64,000 nt of DNA. It comes from Dolichospermum sp. LEGE 00240 (GTDB lineage Bacteria > Cyanobacteriota > Cyanobacteriia > Cyanobacteriales > Nostocaceae). A program made the translations under genes and the position numbers. Under the pieces are notes generated by a model. The model was given only the letters and a program-made list of their open reading frames with translations. It did no database searches and was not told where the DNA came from. Below, in pieces: positions 17,701 through 26,077 of this stretch. The stretch spans positions 1-64,000 of the forward strand of contig NZ_JADEVZ010000014.1 in NCBI RefSeq assembly GCF_015207875.1, written 5' to 3'. Position 1 is the first letter of the stretch. The number at the start of each line of letters is the position of its first letter.

Positions 17701-18313
17701 GACGATGTGCAAATACTAAAGATTGGGGAATGAAAGCTTGTAAATCCTCATCAGATAACAACTCAACTTTCTGCACTTCATGGGAAGTTCTAAACCCATC
17801 AAAAAAGTGCATAAATGACACTCTTGCTGCTAAAGTTGCCGCATGAGAAATTAAAGCAAAATCATGACTTTCTTGGACAGAAGCCGAACACAAAAAAGCG
17901 AAGCCAGTCGCCCTTGCAGCCATAACATCACTATGATCACCGAAAATAGATAAAGCGTGGGTAGCTAAAGAACGGGCAGAAACATGAATAACAAAACTGG
18001 TTAATTCTCCGGCAATTTTGTACAAGTTAGGAATCATTAATAATAATCCCTGAGAAGCGGTGAAAGTTGTACTTAATGCCCCTGTTTGTAATGCCCCATG
18101 GACAGCAGCAGCAGCCCCTCCTTCGCTTTGCATTTGGGTGACACTGGGAACTGTTCCCCATAAATTGGGTTTATTTTCCGACATCCAAGCATCAGCCCAT
18201 TCACCCATATTTGAAGATGGGGTAATCGGATAAATAGCAATTACTTCATTCAATTTGTAAGCTACACGGGCAACAGCTTCGTTACCATCAATTGTGGCAT
18301 AAGATTTGGGCAT
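14756..18313 (-). CDS. nifJ: Pyruvate:ferredoxin (flavodoxin) oxidoreductase NifJ
   Basis: The product (about 1185 residues) decarboxylates pyruvate to acetyl-CoA and reduces ferredoxin or flavodoxin. Domains are in the usual order: pyrimidine-binding IYPITPSSNMGEWAD, gamma domain, a 2x[4Fe-4S] segment (CVQCGKCVMVCPHA and CTGCEICVSVCPAK), then the TPP domain with ACAGCGETPYLKLL and GGDGWAYDIDFGGIDHV. The start at 18313 follows AAGGAAAATC; an upstream in-frame start has no such site. Two small repeats lie in frame: a 30-bp palindrome (16431-16460) and an ATTTGAGATT-type tandem (about 15418-15455). It may support nitrogen fixation or fermentation. Confidence 0.95.
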   Translation of the reverse strand: MPKSYATIDGNEAVARVAYKLNEVIAIYPITPSSNMGEWADAWMSENKPNLWGTVPSVTQMQSEGGAAAAVHGALQTGALSTTFTASQGLLLMIPNLYKIAGELTSFVIHVSARSLATHALSIFGDHSDVMAARATGFAFLCSASVQESHDFALISHAATLAARVSFMHFFDGFRTSHEVQKVELLSDEDLQAFIPQSLVFAHRQRCLTPDKPVLRGTAQNPDVYFQSRESANPYYDGCADIVQTIMDKFGERTGRYYKLYEYHGAPKAERVIVIMGSGCETVHETVDYLNNQGEKVGVIKVRLFRPFDVARFIEALPNSVKSIAVLDRTKEAGSAGEPLYLDVVTAIYEGWKKTTFPKIVGGRYGLSSKEFTPAMVKSIFDNLTQIKPKNHFTIGINDDVTFTSLNFDANFSTEPDHVVRAMFYGLGSDGTVGANKNSIKIIGEGTENNAQGYFVYDSKKSGSMTVSHLRFGTGTIRSTYLIDKANFIGCHHWGFVETIDILKAAAPGATLLLNSPYDADQVWENLPSKVQQQIIDKNLKVYTINASQVAKDSGMGHRINTIMQVCFFALAGVLPEREAISKIKQAIEKTYGKKGAEVVKMNLKAVDNTLENLHSVNVETFHGTSLQNNARFLQNNAPKFVENVLSKIMVWEGDDLPVSALPADGTFPSGTAKWEKRNVAEEIPVWEADVCVQCGKCVMVCPHAAIRAKAYQSSELVNAPISFKSTNAKDKSFANQKFTIQVAPEDCTGCEICVSVCPAKNKAEPTRKAINMSPQLPLREQERENWNFFLSLPNPDRTKLKVNQIRQQQLQEPLFEFSGACAGCGETPYLKLLTQLFGDRSLIANATGCSSIYGGNLPTTPWSQNADGRGPAWSNSLFEDNAEFGFGYRLSIDKQAEFAGELLSQLSNEIGDNLVNAILKAEQKTEADIWDQRERIVILQHKLDEIAETIKDANLKSQIQNLKSLADYLVKKSVWIVGGDGWAYDIDFGGIDHVISTGRNVNILVMDTEVYSNTGGQSSKATPKAAVAKYATGGKPAPKKDLGLMAMTYGNVYVASVALGAKDEHTLKAFLEAEAFDGPSIIIAYSHCIAHGIDMTTGLQQQKALVDSGRWLLYRYNPALQNEGKNPLQLDMKAPSESVEKSMYQENRFKMLTKSKPEVAKLLLEQAQAEVNARWEMYQYLANR
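15418..15455. repeat. In-frame GATTTGAGATTTTGGA tandem repeat inside nifJ
   Basis: Short ATTTGAGATT-like units encode ANLKSQIQNLKS in the linker before the TPP domain's SVWIVGGDGWAY block. The motif is a common cyanobacterial intergenic tandem and keeps the frame open here. Confidence 0.65.
16431..16460. repeat. In-frame 30-bp perfect palindrome inside nifJ
   Basis: The palindrome TGTAGAGACGTTCCA/TGGAACGTCTCTACA encodes NVETFHGTSLQ on the minus strand. It is flanked by near-duplicates of CAAAATAA(C/T)GC encoding LQNNA twice, as if inserted with a target duplication, and it preserves the frame. Confidence 0.75.
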
Positions 18314-18352
18314 GATTTTCCTTCTGTGTGTCTCTTTTGGTGGTTGTTTCAA

Positions 18353-18761
18353 TTTTTCCGTAGGGTGCGTCAGATTGATAAATAGTCGAATTTAAGTATG
18401 ATTTAACGTCTGACGCACCTTACTAATCTATGCAGAGAAACCAAAAAGATAAGCATTGAAAACAGCTAAAGTCAGGAAGTTAATTTGTGATATTTTCTAC
18501 AGTTTTATTAATTATCAATTATTACTCATGAATTATTCTGACTTTTAGCCAATATTTTGATTATAGCAAATAGTAAATCTTCTAGATATATCAATATTAA
18601 TGTTGTACTCAATAGCTATAATCTTTGATTTATCAAAGTTAAATGATTGTCATGGGGTGGAGGTGCGGGAAGTTTTTGGGCAAGATAGTTGACAGTTATC
18701 CAAGGTTTTACAGTATAATTTAAAGTTAATCACCTGTATTAACACTCAATCAATATCAATT
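18353..18761. other. Intergenic region nifJ / AAA gene with a GTGCGTCAGA palindrome
   Basis: The 409-base gap between divergent genes holds an inverted repeat at 18360-18422 whose arms are TAGGGTGCGTCAGA and TCTGACGCACCTTA. The same arms recur at 56721-56783. No gene or clear promoter box was recognised in the rest. Confidence 0.6.
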
Positions 18762-19664
18762 ATGACTTATCGAGATCCTGAAATTGAAATTGAACTATTA
18801 CGCCTAAAGAGTGAGTTAAATATATCTGGAAAGAATAACAGTCAACGTAATTCTCAATCTCAAAGTTTAGATGATGTTATCACTAAGTTAAATCACCTTG
18901 TGGGAATGGAAAATGTCAAAAATGACATTAATACTTTTATCAATTTTCTCAAAGTTCAGAAAATGCGTCAGGAACAAGGTTTACCAAATATTTCTATTTC
19001 CCTACATTCAGTATTTTGTGGACCTCCGGGAACTGGTAAAACCACAGTTGCACGTTTAATGGGTGAAATATATAGAGAACTAGGTATACTTGCTAAAGGC
19101 CATGTTGTAGAAACTGATAGATCAGGGTTGGTTGCAGGTTATGTTGGACAAACAGCTTTAAAAGTAGATGAAGTTGTAAATTCAGCATTAGATGGAGTAT
19201 TATTTATTGATGAAGCTTATGCACTAGCACCAGCAGATTCAGGGAAAGATTTTGGACAAGAAGCGATAGATACTTTACTCAAAAGAATGGAAGACTATCG
19301 AGATAGGGTGGTTGTGATTGTCGCTGGTTATAGTGATGAGATGTCAATATTTATTAATGCTAATCCAGGGTTACAGTCGAGATTTAATAGATATTTTTAT
19401 TTTGAAGATTATAAACCAGAAGAACTATTAAATATTTTTGAGGGAATATGTAAGCAACAACATTATAGAATAACCCCAAGAGGTAAAGAAAAACTTCTGA
19501 AACACTTCACAAAGTTATATTTTGAAAAAAACAAAAGTTTTGGAAATGCTAGACTTGTCAGGAATATTTTTGAAAAAACGATTGAAAGACAAGCTAATAG
19601 ATTAGTTAAAATAACCGATGTTAATAAGGAAATGATGATGACAATTACCTGGGAGGATATTTAA
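18762..19664 (+). CDS. CbbX/SpoVK-like AAA+ ATPase
   Basis: The 300-residue protein has a 50-residue N-terminal extension and one AAA+ module: Walker A GPPGTGKTTVARLM, Walker B VLFIDEAYAL, the pore-loop-like GYVGQTALK, sensor 1 VVIVAGYSDEM, Arg fingers in LQSRFNRYF and sensor 2 GNARLVRNIFE. This is the CbbX/SpoVK class of hexameric remodelling ATPases, some of which activate Rubisco. No rbc or cbb gene is nearby, so a Rubisco link is not supported by context. The gene appears monocistronic. Confidence 0.8.
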   Translation: MTYRDPEIEIELLRLKSELNISGKNNSQRNSQSQSLDDVITKLNHLVGMENVKNDINTFINFLKVQKMRQEQGLPNISISLHSVFCGPPGTGKTTVARLMGEIYRELGILAKGHVVETDRSGLVAGYVGQTALKVDEVVNSALDGVLFIDEAYALAPADSGKDFGQEAIDTLLKRMEDYRDRVVVIVAGYSDEMSIFINANPGLQSRFNRYFYFEDYKPEELLNIFEGICKQQHYRITPRGKEKLLKHFTKLYFEKNKSFGNARLVRNIFEKTIERQANRLVKITDVNKEMMMTITWEDI

Positions 19665-20373
19665 TAACTATATATCAATCATCTTTTTGACGTTATTAGC
19701 TGATCTTGTAGGGTGCGTTAATGAAATGTAACGCACCCTATTGATGGGGTATTTGTTTAAAAATGGGAATCTTAACCCACTATCACCATATTCGGTGCGT
19801 TACGCTATCGCTCTAAGCGAAGCCATGCCCGCAAGGACTTTACACACCCTACTTGATAAATAACTTTGGCATTTCTGAAATTTCCTAAAATTGCGATCGC
19901 TCCCGATGCTTTCGCATAAGTTACTATCGTACTATTATATCATTTACATCAATTAAAAAACTTAAATAGCGCGATATTATCGGTTAATCTTAGGGAACAC
20001 CAAAAAATAAATTACCCAACTTTGTGGGATGGGCATCCTGCCCGTCCTTGATGATTAGCGGGCTTTTCGTCCCGCACCACAAGGAATTTTTGGGGATTTT
20101 ATTTCTTGGAAGTCCCTTAGATAACAGAACCCAAGATTATGAAAAAAAATTAAATAAAACTACTCATTATCTCTAATAACTTGTTGTATTGGTTCATTTG
20201 ATGACGAAATTATTACATTTCGCCGATATTTTAGGGGAAGTTAATGAAATGTAACGCACCATTCATCTGTTTGAAATTAAAAACATCTCTTTAAGTGCGA
20301 TTATTTATTTTCTCGGTTGAGTTAAGAGGCTATGCTATAATAACGTATACTGTCAAAAATATCTCACAAAAAT
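19665..20373. other. Intergenic repeat-rich region
   Basis: No gene is seen in these 709 bases. They hold a TAGGGTGCGTTAATG/TAACGCACCCTA hairpin (about 19708-19741), GCTATCGCTCTAAGCG palindrome sequence (about 19805), a MITE at 19993-20116, and several short AT-rich stretches. A region around 20325-20345 could hold the promoter of the downstream 98-residue gene. Confidence 0.6.
19993..20116. mobile_element. 124-bp MITE with GGGAACACCAA-type ends, TTA-flanked
   Basis: The termini GGGAACACCAAAAAATAAA and its imperfect inverted match ending TTTATTTCTTGGAAGTCCC are flanked by TTA on both sides. A TA target dinucleotide would fit an IS630/Tc1-type transposase. The interior contains the hairpin-forming GATGGGCATCCTGCCCGTC and GCGGGC/GTCCCGC motifs and has no coding capacity. 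Confidence 0.65.
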
Positions 20374-20670
20374 ATGAACAACACATCGCTAAAAGAAAAA
20401 ACTGCCTTTAACCGCATCTCAGCAATCATAAAATATTTGATCGCTAATAACAGTGTGTATCAAGAAAGATTGGAACAAGATAAAATGATTCAGAAAATAT
20501 ACGAACTTTTTACTAAACCAAATTCTGGTGATGATATAGATACAATTGCTGAAGATGACTTAACAGAAAGAATTAGTAAAATGTTAGCTGTAGAAGCAAT
20601 CAGTGGTTTATTAAATGATTTTACACCAGAAGAAATGGCAATATTTGATGAAGCAGTGAAACGGAAATAA
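20374..20670 (+). CDS. Antitoxin-like protein, paralogue of 10504-10800
   Basis: The 98-residue helical protein ends in EEMAIFDEAVKRK and aligns over its length with the VapC partner at 10504-10800. A frame starting 4 bases after its stop is the beginning of a vapC, now cut short. The antitoxin therefore lacks its toxin. It has no recognised DNA-binding motif. Confidence 0.65.
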   Translation: MNNTSLKEKTAFNRISAIIKYLIANNSVYQERLEQDKMIQKIYELFTKPNSGDDIDTIAEDDLTERISKMLAVEAISGLLNDFTPEEMAIFDEAVKRK

Positions 20671-20674
20671 GTCA

Positions 20675-20719
20675 ATGGGATATCTACTAGATACTAATAT
20701 GGTTACAGCATATCAATAA
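20675..20719 (+). pseudogene. Truncated vapC start
   Basis: A 14-codon frame reads MGYLLDTNMVTAYQ then stops. The first 10 residues match the N-terminus of the intact VapC at 10093-10497 (MAYLLDTNIV). Beyond this point the sequence belongs to another, oppositely oriented PIN fragment, so two toxin genes have been joined by deletion. Confidence 0.75.
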
Positions 20720-20888
20720 ATGAAATAGGTAATAAAAGAATATCTGAAGATTCCAGTCGAACGCCAATAGTTTCGTAGCTTCGTTGTAGTGATAACTTAC
20801 CAAGATTCAACTTAATAGCAATTTCCCAGAGACTAGCAATACTAAGATAAACTCTATCTGCTATATTAATCATTTCTCTGAGGTTATT
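20703..20888 (-). pseudogene. Internal fragment of a second PIN-domain toxin
   Basis: The minus-strand frame encodes NNLREMINIADRVYLSIASL followed by WEIAIKLNLGKLSL and ILLLPISFID, the middle of a PIN protein of the COG3744 type. The N-terminal LLDTH block and the last Asp region are missing. The upstream part of the frame is unrelated repeat sequence. It overlaps the truncated vapC start at its 3' end. Confidence 0.7.
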
Positions 20889-20994
20889 AGACTTTCTCCG
20901 CGCCTTTGCGTTTGGGGGTGAAACAAAAATAATATGTAATTCACCCAAAAACAAGAAGTCCAGAAACGAATTTCTGGCTTCTGATTTCCTATAT

Positions 20995-22215
20995 TTAGGG
21001 TGCAAGGGCGCTACCACGAATTAAACTACCAAGGGTTTTGGCAGTAATTTTTAACTGGGTAAAGGGGTTAGCGGGAACTACAGTTTTATAGAGATAACTA
21101 TCAAAAGTTAGCTTTTGTACATCCATGTCATCACACATTTCTACAAATGCTTCACGGGTAGCATCGGAACGATAGAAGACGTTTTGAAGAATGTCTAATA
21201 CTTTGTAGGTGAGTCCGTATTTCTGATCCCAACGCTTGATGTACACTTTGAGGTCTCGTTCCGTGGGAATCCGCGCCCCACCGTTAGCGGCTTCCACAAT
21301 GGCTTCAGCGCACATTCTGCCAGATTTAGCAGCGAAGTATATACCTTCCCCGGAGGACTTGGTAACATAACCAGCCGCATCTCCTACCAAGGCTATGCGA
21401 CCGACAACGCGACGGGGGCGGGGATGTTCAGGGATGGGGTGTGCCTCGATTTTGATGATTTCACCGCCGGCGAGTTTTTCTGAAGCCCGGGCGCGAATAC
21501 CAGCTTGGAATTGTTTGATTTTGGCTTTGTTAATGTGCATTGTGCCAGTACCTACCGCTACGTGATCATATTTGGGGAATACCCAAGCGTAGAAGTCGGT
21601 GGAAACATCATCGCCAACGTACATTTCGGCGAGGTCGTTGTAATAGTCCATTTTGTCTTGGGGAAGACGAATGCGTTCTTGGAAGGCGATCGCATAATTG
21701 TAATCTCCAGCACCCATATCCTTGGCAATGCGGGAATTTGCCCCGTCAGCGCCCACGATTAAATCCACCTTTAGGGTTTTGGTAACGCCTTGCGCCCCGT
21801 CCCCTGTATGGTCAACGTAGTGAATGGTATAGGGGTCGGTATTGTTCCCAGGGATATCAACTTTATGAACAGTGGCGTTAATTAAATTTGCCCCTAATTT
21901 TGCCGCCCGGTCTCGCAAGAAACCATCCAGCACTTCGCGGCGGCACATTCCTATATATTCTTCTTCATTTATCAGATTGATATCAACTTCACGATTAGAA
22001 GGAGAAATCATTTTCATCTTCCGTACCCGACGGTCAATAATTGCCGGTGGTAAGTCAAACTCACTCACCATACAGAGGGGAATAGCACCCCCACAAGGTT
22101 TGGCGTTATCTAACTTGCGCTCAAACAAATAGGTTTCAATCCCAGCTTTAGCTAGGGTTTCGGCAGCGCATGAACCCGCAGGTCCCGAACCCACAACAGC
22201 AACCCGTAGTGTCAA
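20995..22215 (-). CDS. chlP: Geranylgeranyl reductase ChlP
   Basis: The product (406 residues) reduces geranylgeranyl groups to phytyl for chlorophyll and tocopherol synthesis. It has the FAD motif VAVVGSGPAGSCAAETLA, then the KPCGGAIPLC motif, GADGANSRIAKDMG and the second FAD-site block LVGDAAGYVTKSSGEGIYFA, all characteristic of ChlP. I place the start at a TTG (22215), reading LTLRVAVVG, because AGGAGA lies 7 bases upstream and known relatives begin MTLRVAVVG; the longer frame upstream would add an unrelated 31-residue leader. Confidence 0.92.
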   Translation of the reverse strand: MTLRVAVVGSGPAGSCAAETLAKAGIETYLFERKLDNAKPCGGAIPLCMVSEFDLPPAIIDRRVRKMKMISPSNREVDINLINEEEYIGMCRREVLDGFLRDRAAKLGANLINATVHKVDIPGNNTDPYTIHYVDHTGDGAQGVTKTLKVDLIVGADGANSRIAKDMGAGDYNYAIAFQERIRLPQDKMDYYNDLAEMYVGDDVSTDFYAWVFPKYDHVAVGTGTMHINKAKIKQFQAGIRARASEKLAGGEIIKIEAHPIPEHPRPRRVVGRIALVGDAAGYVTKSSGEGIYFAAKSGRMCAEAIVEAANGGARIPTERDLKVYIKRWDQKYGLTYKVLDILQNVFYRSDATREAFVEMCDDMDVQKLTFDSYLYKTVVPANPFTQLKITAKTLGSLIRGSALAP

Positions 22216-22908
22216 AGGTTTTCTCCTAATTATGAATATTTTCCCAAAGTATCCTATCACGGACTTTTGGCTGAATTTCCTTTGTATCTCCAGGTTTTGA
22301 TATAAATACAATATTCCTTAATATTTCGACATGAAACCCGTGTTTTTTATATCTTATGAGTAAATATTAGTCAATGATAACTAGAAGAACAACTAATCAT
22401 TAAATATGGACCTTGCTGAATTGAGGTATAAAAATCAAACATTCTATTTCTCAAACTCTTACTCTCTGCGCCTCTGCGTGTTAGCGAAGCGGGGCGAAGC
22501 CTGAAAAATCATACCTTCACCCACCAAAGCCTCATTAAATATGCAAATTTCTCTATTTGATAGGTTTTCCCGCCGTATATGTGTAACAGCAATTACAGGA
22601 TATGAAAGAGAAAACAAACAAAGCAATTAAATGCGCCTATGGAACAATAAAGGAGGTCTTACTTATTAAATACGCACAATTAAAAATCAAGGTAATGCTA
22701 TTTATTTATTAAATTTGGCTCTTCGGTACTTGTTATGGTAAGTTACCAGTCGGTAATAGGGAACAGGGAACAGGGCAAAGAGAAAAAATTTTGCCATAAT
22801 ATTCAAAAATATGGCTTATTTCTTCTACACAGCAAGCTTTATGAGATTTCTTTGTTCAGATTTTGCATATTATGTACTCAAGAGCCTTAAATTTATCTGT
22901 GTAACAGC
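22216..22908. other. Intergenic region with MITE copy C
   Basis: No gene is seen. It contains a divergent 123-bp MITE (22409-22531), followed by an AT-rich stretch whose GTGTAACAGCAATTACAGGATAT segment is repeated at about 25350-25371, and GGGAACA tandem heptamers near 22759-22776. Confidence 0.6.
22409..22531. mobile_element. MITE copy C (divergent), with 12-bp flanking duplication
   Basis: The left end CTTGCTGAATTGAGGTAT and right end CACCAAAGCC are degenerate versions of copies A and B, and the interior has CTCTGCGCCTCTGCGTG plus an inserted GCGAAGCGGGGCGAAGC. TCATTAAATATG is present on both flanks (22397-22408 and 22532-22543). Confidence 0.65.
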
Positions 22909-24402
22909 TTAAAACAGTTCAAGTTGCTGACTTTTAGTTTTATATTTTTGTCGGCTTAAGTTATATTTATCTACTATATGTTCTGGAATAGGAACTTTAT
23001 CAAGATTACGAGGCTCAACTTTAATTGCTCCAGAACCATAGCTTTTGCCTACCAGTCTAAGATTTTTAATTGTCTCAGGATCATTTAAAGCCTCACAAAG
23101 ATTAGCGATATATAGTTCATCATCATAAATAGGATAAATACACAAAAAACTTGTTAATGGAACAACACCAGCCTCATTTTTAATAAACCGGGAATTGCGT
23201 GTACCAAGATAAGCAAATAATATGGGTGGCACTTCTCTATATTCTATTTTATACCACAATTTACGTTGTTTAATCAGGGGACGGTCAGGCAAACCTAATT
23301 TTTCACCTTCTTCAAGATAGTTAGCAACTGATTCAGGGATATTATCATTACTATTTATTGAAAGTAAAATTGTGGGACGATTATTTTCTTCTAATTTTTT
23401 GATATCTTCAATAGTTAATTTATCTCCTGTTACATCTTTTGTCCGTCCAATTGCGAGTTTAAGAAATTCTTCAGGAATTGCCAGTTCTTGAACCTGCTGT
23501 GTTGTTAAAAAAAAGAAATCATTCGCTCCTGTGGCAATACCACGCATCACCTTTGCAAAGTCATTGAGGTGATACTTAAAATCACAATGATTTTGTTTGG
23601 GTCTTGATAAACCTGTTGCTAATCCTTCTTTTAACTCTCGATTATTAATTTCCAGAGTTATATAATTTGTATCTTTAAAGTCTGATTTAACAAAATTAAA
23701 AAGTTCCTCATTGGCTTCATTTGCCTTTATCCATTTAATTATCTGGACAGGTTCAGATTTCTTAATAAAAAAAATGATTGCATTGGTATCAACCTTGGGA
23801 AAAGGTGTCGCATTTTCATGAAATGTAACAACACATTCAAGACAATAATTTTTAGTAATCCATTGCCACAGTTTTTGAGCAAAAATTCCTTCACAAGTAT
23901 CAGCAGGCATGATAAAAGCTAATCTACCATTTTTATCAAGTAAATTTAACGCCTGCACAAAAAAGTAAATATGATAACCTGCTCTACCATCAATTGTAAA
24001 ACCTGTAATTTTTATAAAAAGCTCTTTGAGAAATTGTTTCATCTTTTCATCAATTCGGTGATGTCTGATGTAAGGTGGATTAGCTATAATTGCGTTAAAC
24101 TTTTTCTGTGGAGGATTTTTGATAAAATCACGTAATTCTACAAAGCAACTATTTTTTTGATAAATTTCATCTTCTAAAACATATTTATCTATATCAATTC
24201 CATAATAATTAATAGAGGGATTTATTTGTAATAAAGCATTTAAAAAAGCTCCTTTTCCAGCAGCAGGATCAAACACCAAATCCGTGTCTTTTACTATATA
24301 CGAAATCATCGCTTTTGTCACCCATTCTGGTGTCCAGAATTGACCTTTATCACGTAATTTTTCTCTTTCTTGCCAGTTATTAGGTAGTTTTTGATGAATC
24401 AT
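22909..24402 (-). CDS. N6-adenine DNA methyltransferase (type II, Eco57I/TaqI class)
   Basis: The 497-residue protein carries the SAM-binding motif FDPAAGKGAFLNAL, the catalytic motif IIANPPYIRHHRI (NPPY, typical of adenine-N6 methylases), and a C-terminal target-recognition region with VMRGIATGANDFFFL and VPIPEH. It starts 7 bases after the stop of a broken upstream frame that is probably its former restriction partner. It may now be a solitary methylase. No specificity can be read from sequence. Confidence 0.85.
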   Translation of the reverse strand: MIHQKLPNNWQEREKLRDKGQFWTPEWVTKAMISYIVKDTDLVFDPAAGKGAFLNALLQINPSINYYGIDIDKYVLEDEIYQKNSCFVELRDFIKNPPQKKFNAIIANPPYIRHHRIDEKMKQFLKELFIKITGFTIDGRAGYHIYFFVQALNLLDKNGRLAFIMPADTCEGIFAQKLWQWITKNYCLECVVTFHENATPFPKVDTNAIIFFIKKSEPVQIIKWIKANEANEELFNFVKSDFKDTNYITLEINNRELKEGLATGLSRPKQNHCDFKYHLNDFAKVMRGIATGANDFFFLTTQQVQELAIPEEFLKLAIGRTKDVTGDKLTIEDIKKLEENNRPTILLSINSNDNIPESVANYLEEGEKLGLPDRPLIKQRKLWYKIEYREVPPILFAYLGTRNSRFIKNEAGVVPLTSFLCIYPIYDDELYIANLCEALNDPETIKNLRLVGKSYGSGAIKVEPRNLDKVPIPEHIVDKYNLSRQKYKTKSQQLELF

Positions 24403-24408
24403 AATTTA

Positions 24409-24678
24409 TTAAAGGTTATTGAGTATTTTTAAGGCGTTCTGGGCAATCTTAAGTGAGCCTCCTACAAATTTTACATAAGGCAAAATATGTCCATTTTTAT
24501 CTTCGATATAATCAGGTACTAAAGTAGGTTTCTCTGTGGAAATCCCTAGAGGATAAGCATAATGGTAATAAAATTTGTAAATAGCTTTTGTAGTTGTTGC
24601 TCCACCTGGAGCTTGAAAGGTTTGAATTGTTAGCTCAATTAAACCTTCTTTTATAAGTTGTTCTTCGTCAAATTTAAG
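24409..24678 (-). pseudogene. C-terminal remnant of the methylase's upstream partner gene
   Basis: The frame encodes KFDEEQLIKEGLIELTIQTF and continues to PYVKFVGGSLKIAQNALKIL before its stop, 7 bases from the methylase start. The 5' end is lost: homology-like coding sequence ceases at about 24678 where AT-rich non-coding sequence begins. Position suggests the restriction endonuclease of the system, but I do not recognise its family. Confidence 0.55.
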
Positions 24679-24892
24679 TAGGTGGGCGGAGGAAAATCAA
24701 AATATATTTCGTTTTTTGAAATGGCTAAAACTCAACAACAATAACGCATTGATCTGAATTTACATATCGTTACACATTTTGGTTATTTCACGTCTACCTA
24801 CTTAGATGCTTTTAATGAGATATGTTATACCTAAATAAGGTGCGTTAGGAAACGCACCCTACAAAACGAAAACAGCTTTTCTGCTCACCTGC

Positions 24893-25043
24893 TTACTTGT
24901 CTTCCTGGATACTTCTGACAATTTTTATGACGAGTTTTCTAGGAATAAACCGGACACATTTTGACATCATTTTATTCATAAACCCAGGAATAACAATTGT
25001 TTTTTCTCGCATTAACCCATCATAACCCATCCTACTTACAGAT
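24893..25043 (-). pseudogene. Duplicated C-terminal fragment of the SDR at 26078-26869
   Basis: The minus strand encodes RMGYDGLMREKTIVIPGFMN followed by KMMSKCVRFIPRKL and ends IQEDK, matching the last about 50 residues of the SDR 1.1 kb away with few changes. The catalytic core is absent. It points to a tandem duplication followed by deletion. Confidence 0.85.
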
Positions 25044-25195
25044 TAGGAAAAACCTAGCCTTGATTCGTCGGTTGGGTTGTTCGCGTTAGCGTTGCGGAGC
25101 AATTAGCATGAAACCCAACATAAGCGTTGGGTTGCGCTGTCGCTTAACCCAACCTAGAAAAAACGGACAAGGTATTGATTAAATATGCAAAATTC

Positions 25196-25307
25196 GGCGT
25201 TGCTGATTAAGGGTATGAATTTTAGTCTCACGCCAAGGCGCAAAGACGTAAAGGTAAAAGTTTTAAAGGTTCAATTTGGGAATTTCATACCTCAATTCAG
25301 CAATGCC
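25196..25307. mobile_element. 112-bp MITE copy D, 13-bp flanking duplication
   Basis: The element starts GGCGTTGCTGATTAAGGGTA, ends TTCAGCAATGCC and is flanked by ATATGCAAAATTC at 25183-25195 and 25308-25320. The interior CTCACGCCAAGGCGCAAAGA motif matches copies A and E. Confidence 0.8.
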
Positions 25308-25402
25308 ATATGCAAAATTCTATATTTAATAGTTTTTCCCGGTAAATCAGTGTAACAGCAATTACAGGATATCAAATACAGGATATCAAAGATACATTAT
25401 GA

Positions 25403-25993
25403 TTATTCTTGATTTTCATTGCTTTGGGTAAAATTTACCTGTTCATATATTTCACTTAAAGCAATATGAAAATCTATAGTTTGTAATGTTAAAATGTCTG
25501 ATTCCGATTCTAACTCTGTGAATATCCATTTACCATCATTTGTTTTCACATATTGCATGACATGATATTGATATTGATTGATTAAAATATATTCTTTAAA
25601 TTCAGGTATAGAACGATAATACATGAATTTATCACTTTGGTCATAATTACTAGTTGATTTAGATGAAACTTCAGCAATTAATAAAGGATTCATCACAGTG
25701 GTAGTATTTTCAGTAGCATAAATAGGTTCTCCTTGAATTATCATCACATCAGGGTATGTATGTTGACGATAACGCGGTATCCACAAGCGGACATCACCAA
25801 TATAAACGGCATAGTTTTTCTTTCTTAATCCGTATTTTAAGGAAGCGGCGAAATTAAGAGCTATTTTATTATGATTTGTTGTTCCTCCAGTCATAGCTAT
25901 AATTTCTCCATCTCGATATTCGCTTTTATACTCTGCTTGTTCTTCGAGTTCTAAGTATTCTTCTGGTGTGTAGTATCGTGTTTGTGTTCGCAT
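25403..25993 (-). CDS. Uma2 family (DUF820) putative endonuclease
   Basis: The 196-residue protein is a PD-(D/E)XK-fold Uma2 protein, a family greatly expanded in cyanobacteria. Typical landmarks are YTPEEYLELEEQAEYKSEYR (with the conserved E and DGEI), RLWIPRYRQHTYPDVMII (the D of the active site) and PLLIAEVSSKSTSNYD (the E-V-x-S motif) followed by YRSIPEFKEYILI. Function is unknown. It is intact, unlike the fragment at 53457-53669. Confidence 0.85.
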   Translation of the reverse strand: MRTQTRYYTPEEYLELEEQAEYKSEYRDGEIIAMTGGTTNHNKIALNFAASLKYGLRKKNYAVYIGDVRLWIPRYRQHTYPDVMIIQGEPIYATENTTTVMNPLLIAEVSSKSTSNYDQSDKFMYYRSIPEFKEYILINQYQYHVMQYVKTNDGKWIFTELESESDILTLQTIDFHIALSEIYEQVNFTQSNENQE

Positions 25994-26077
25994 AATATCA
26001 ACACAGAGTTAATAATTGTGATATTAATAAGATTCTATCATGATCTAATTTTGTGACGGTTCAGCAGTCCTAAACCC

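Noticed and set aside
18762..19664. Assigning the AAA+ ATPase as the Rubisco activase CbbX
   Set aside because: The family fits, but no Rubisco genes lie nearby and SpoVK-type relatives have other roles.
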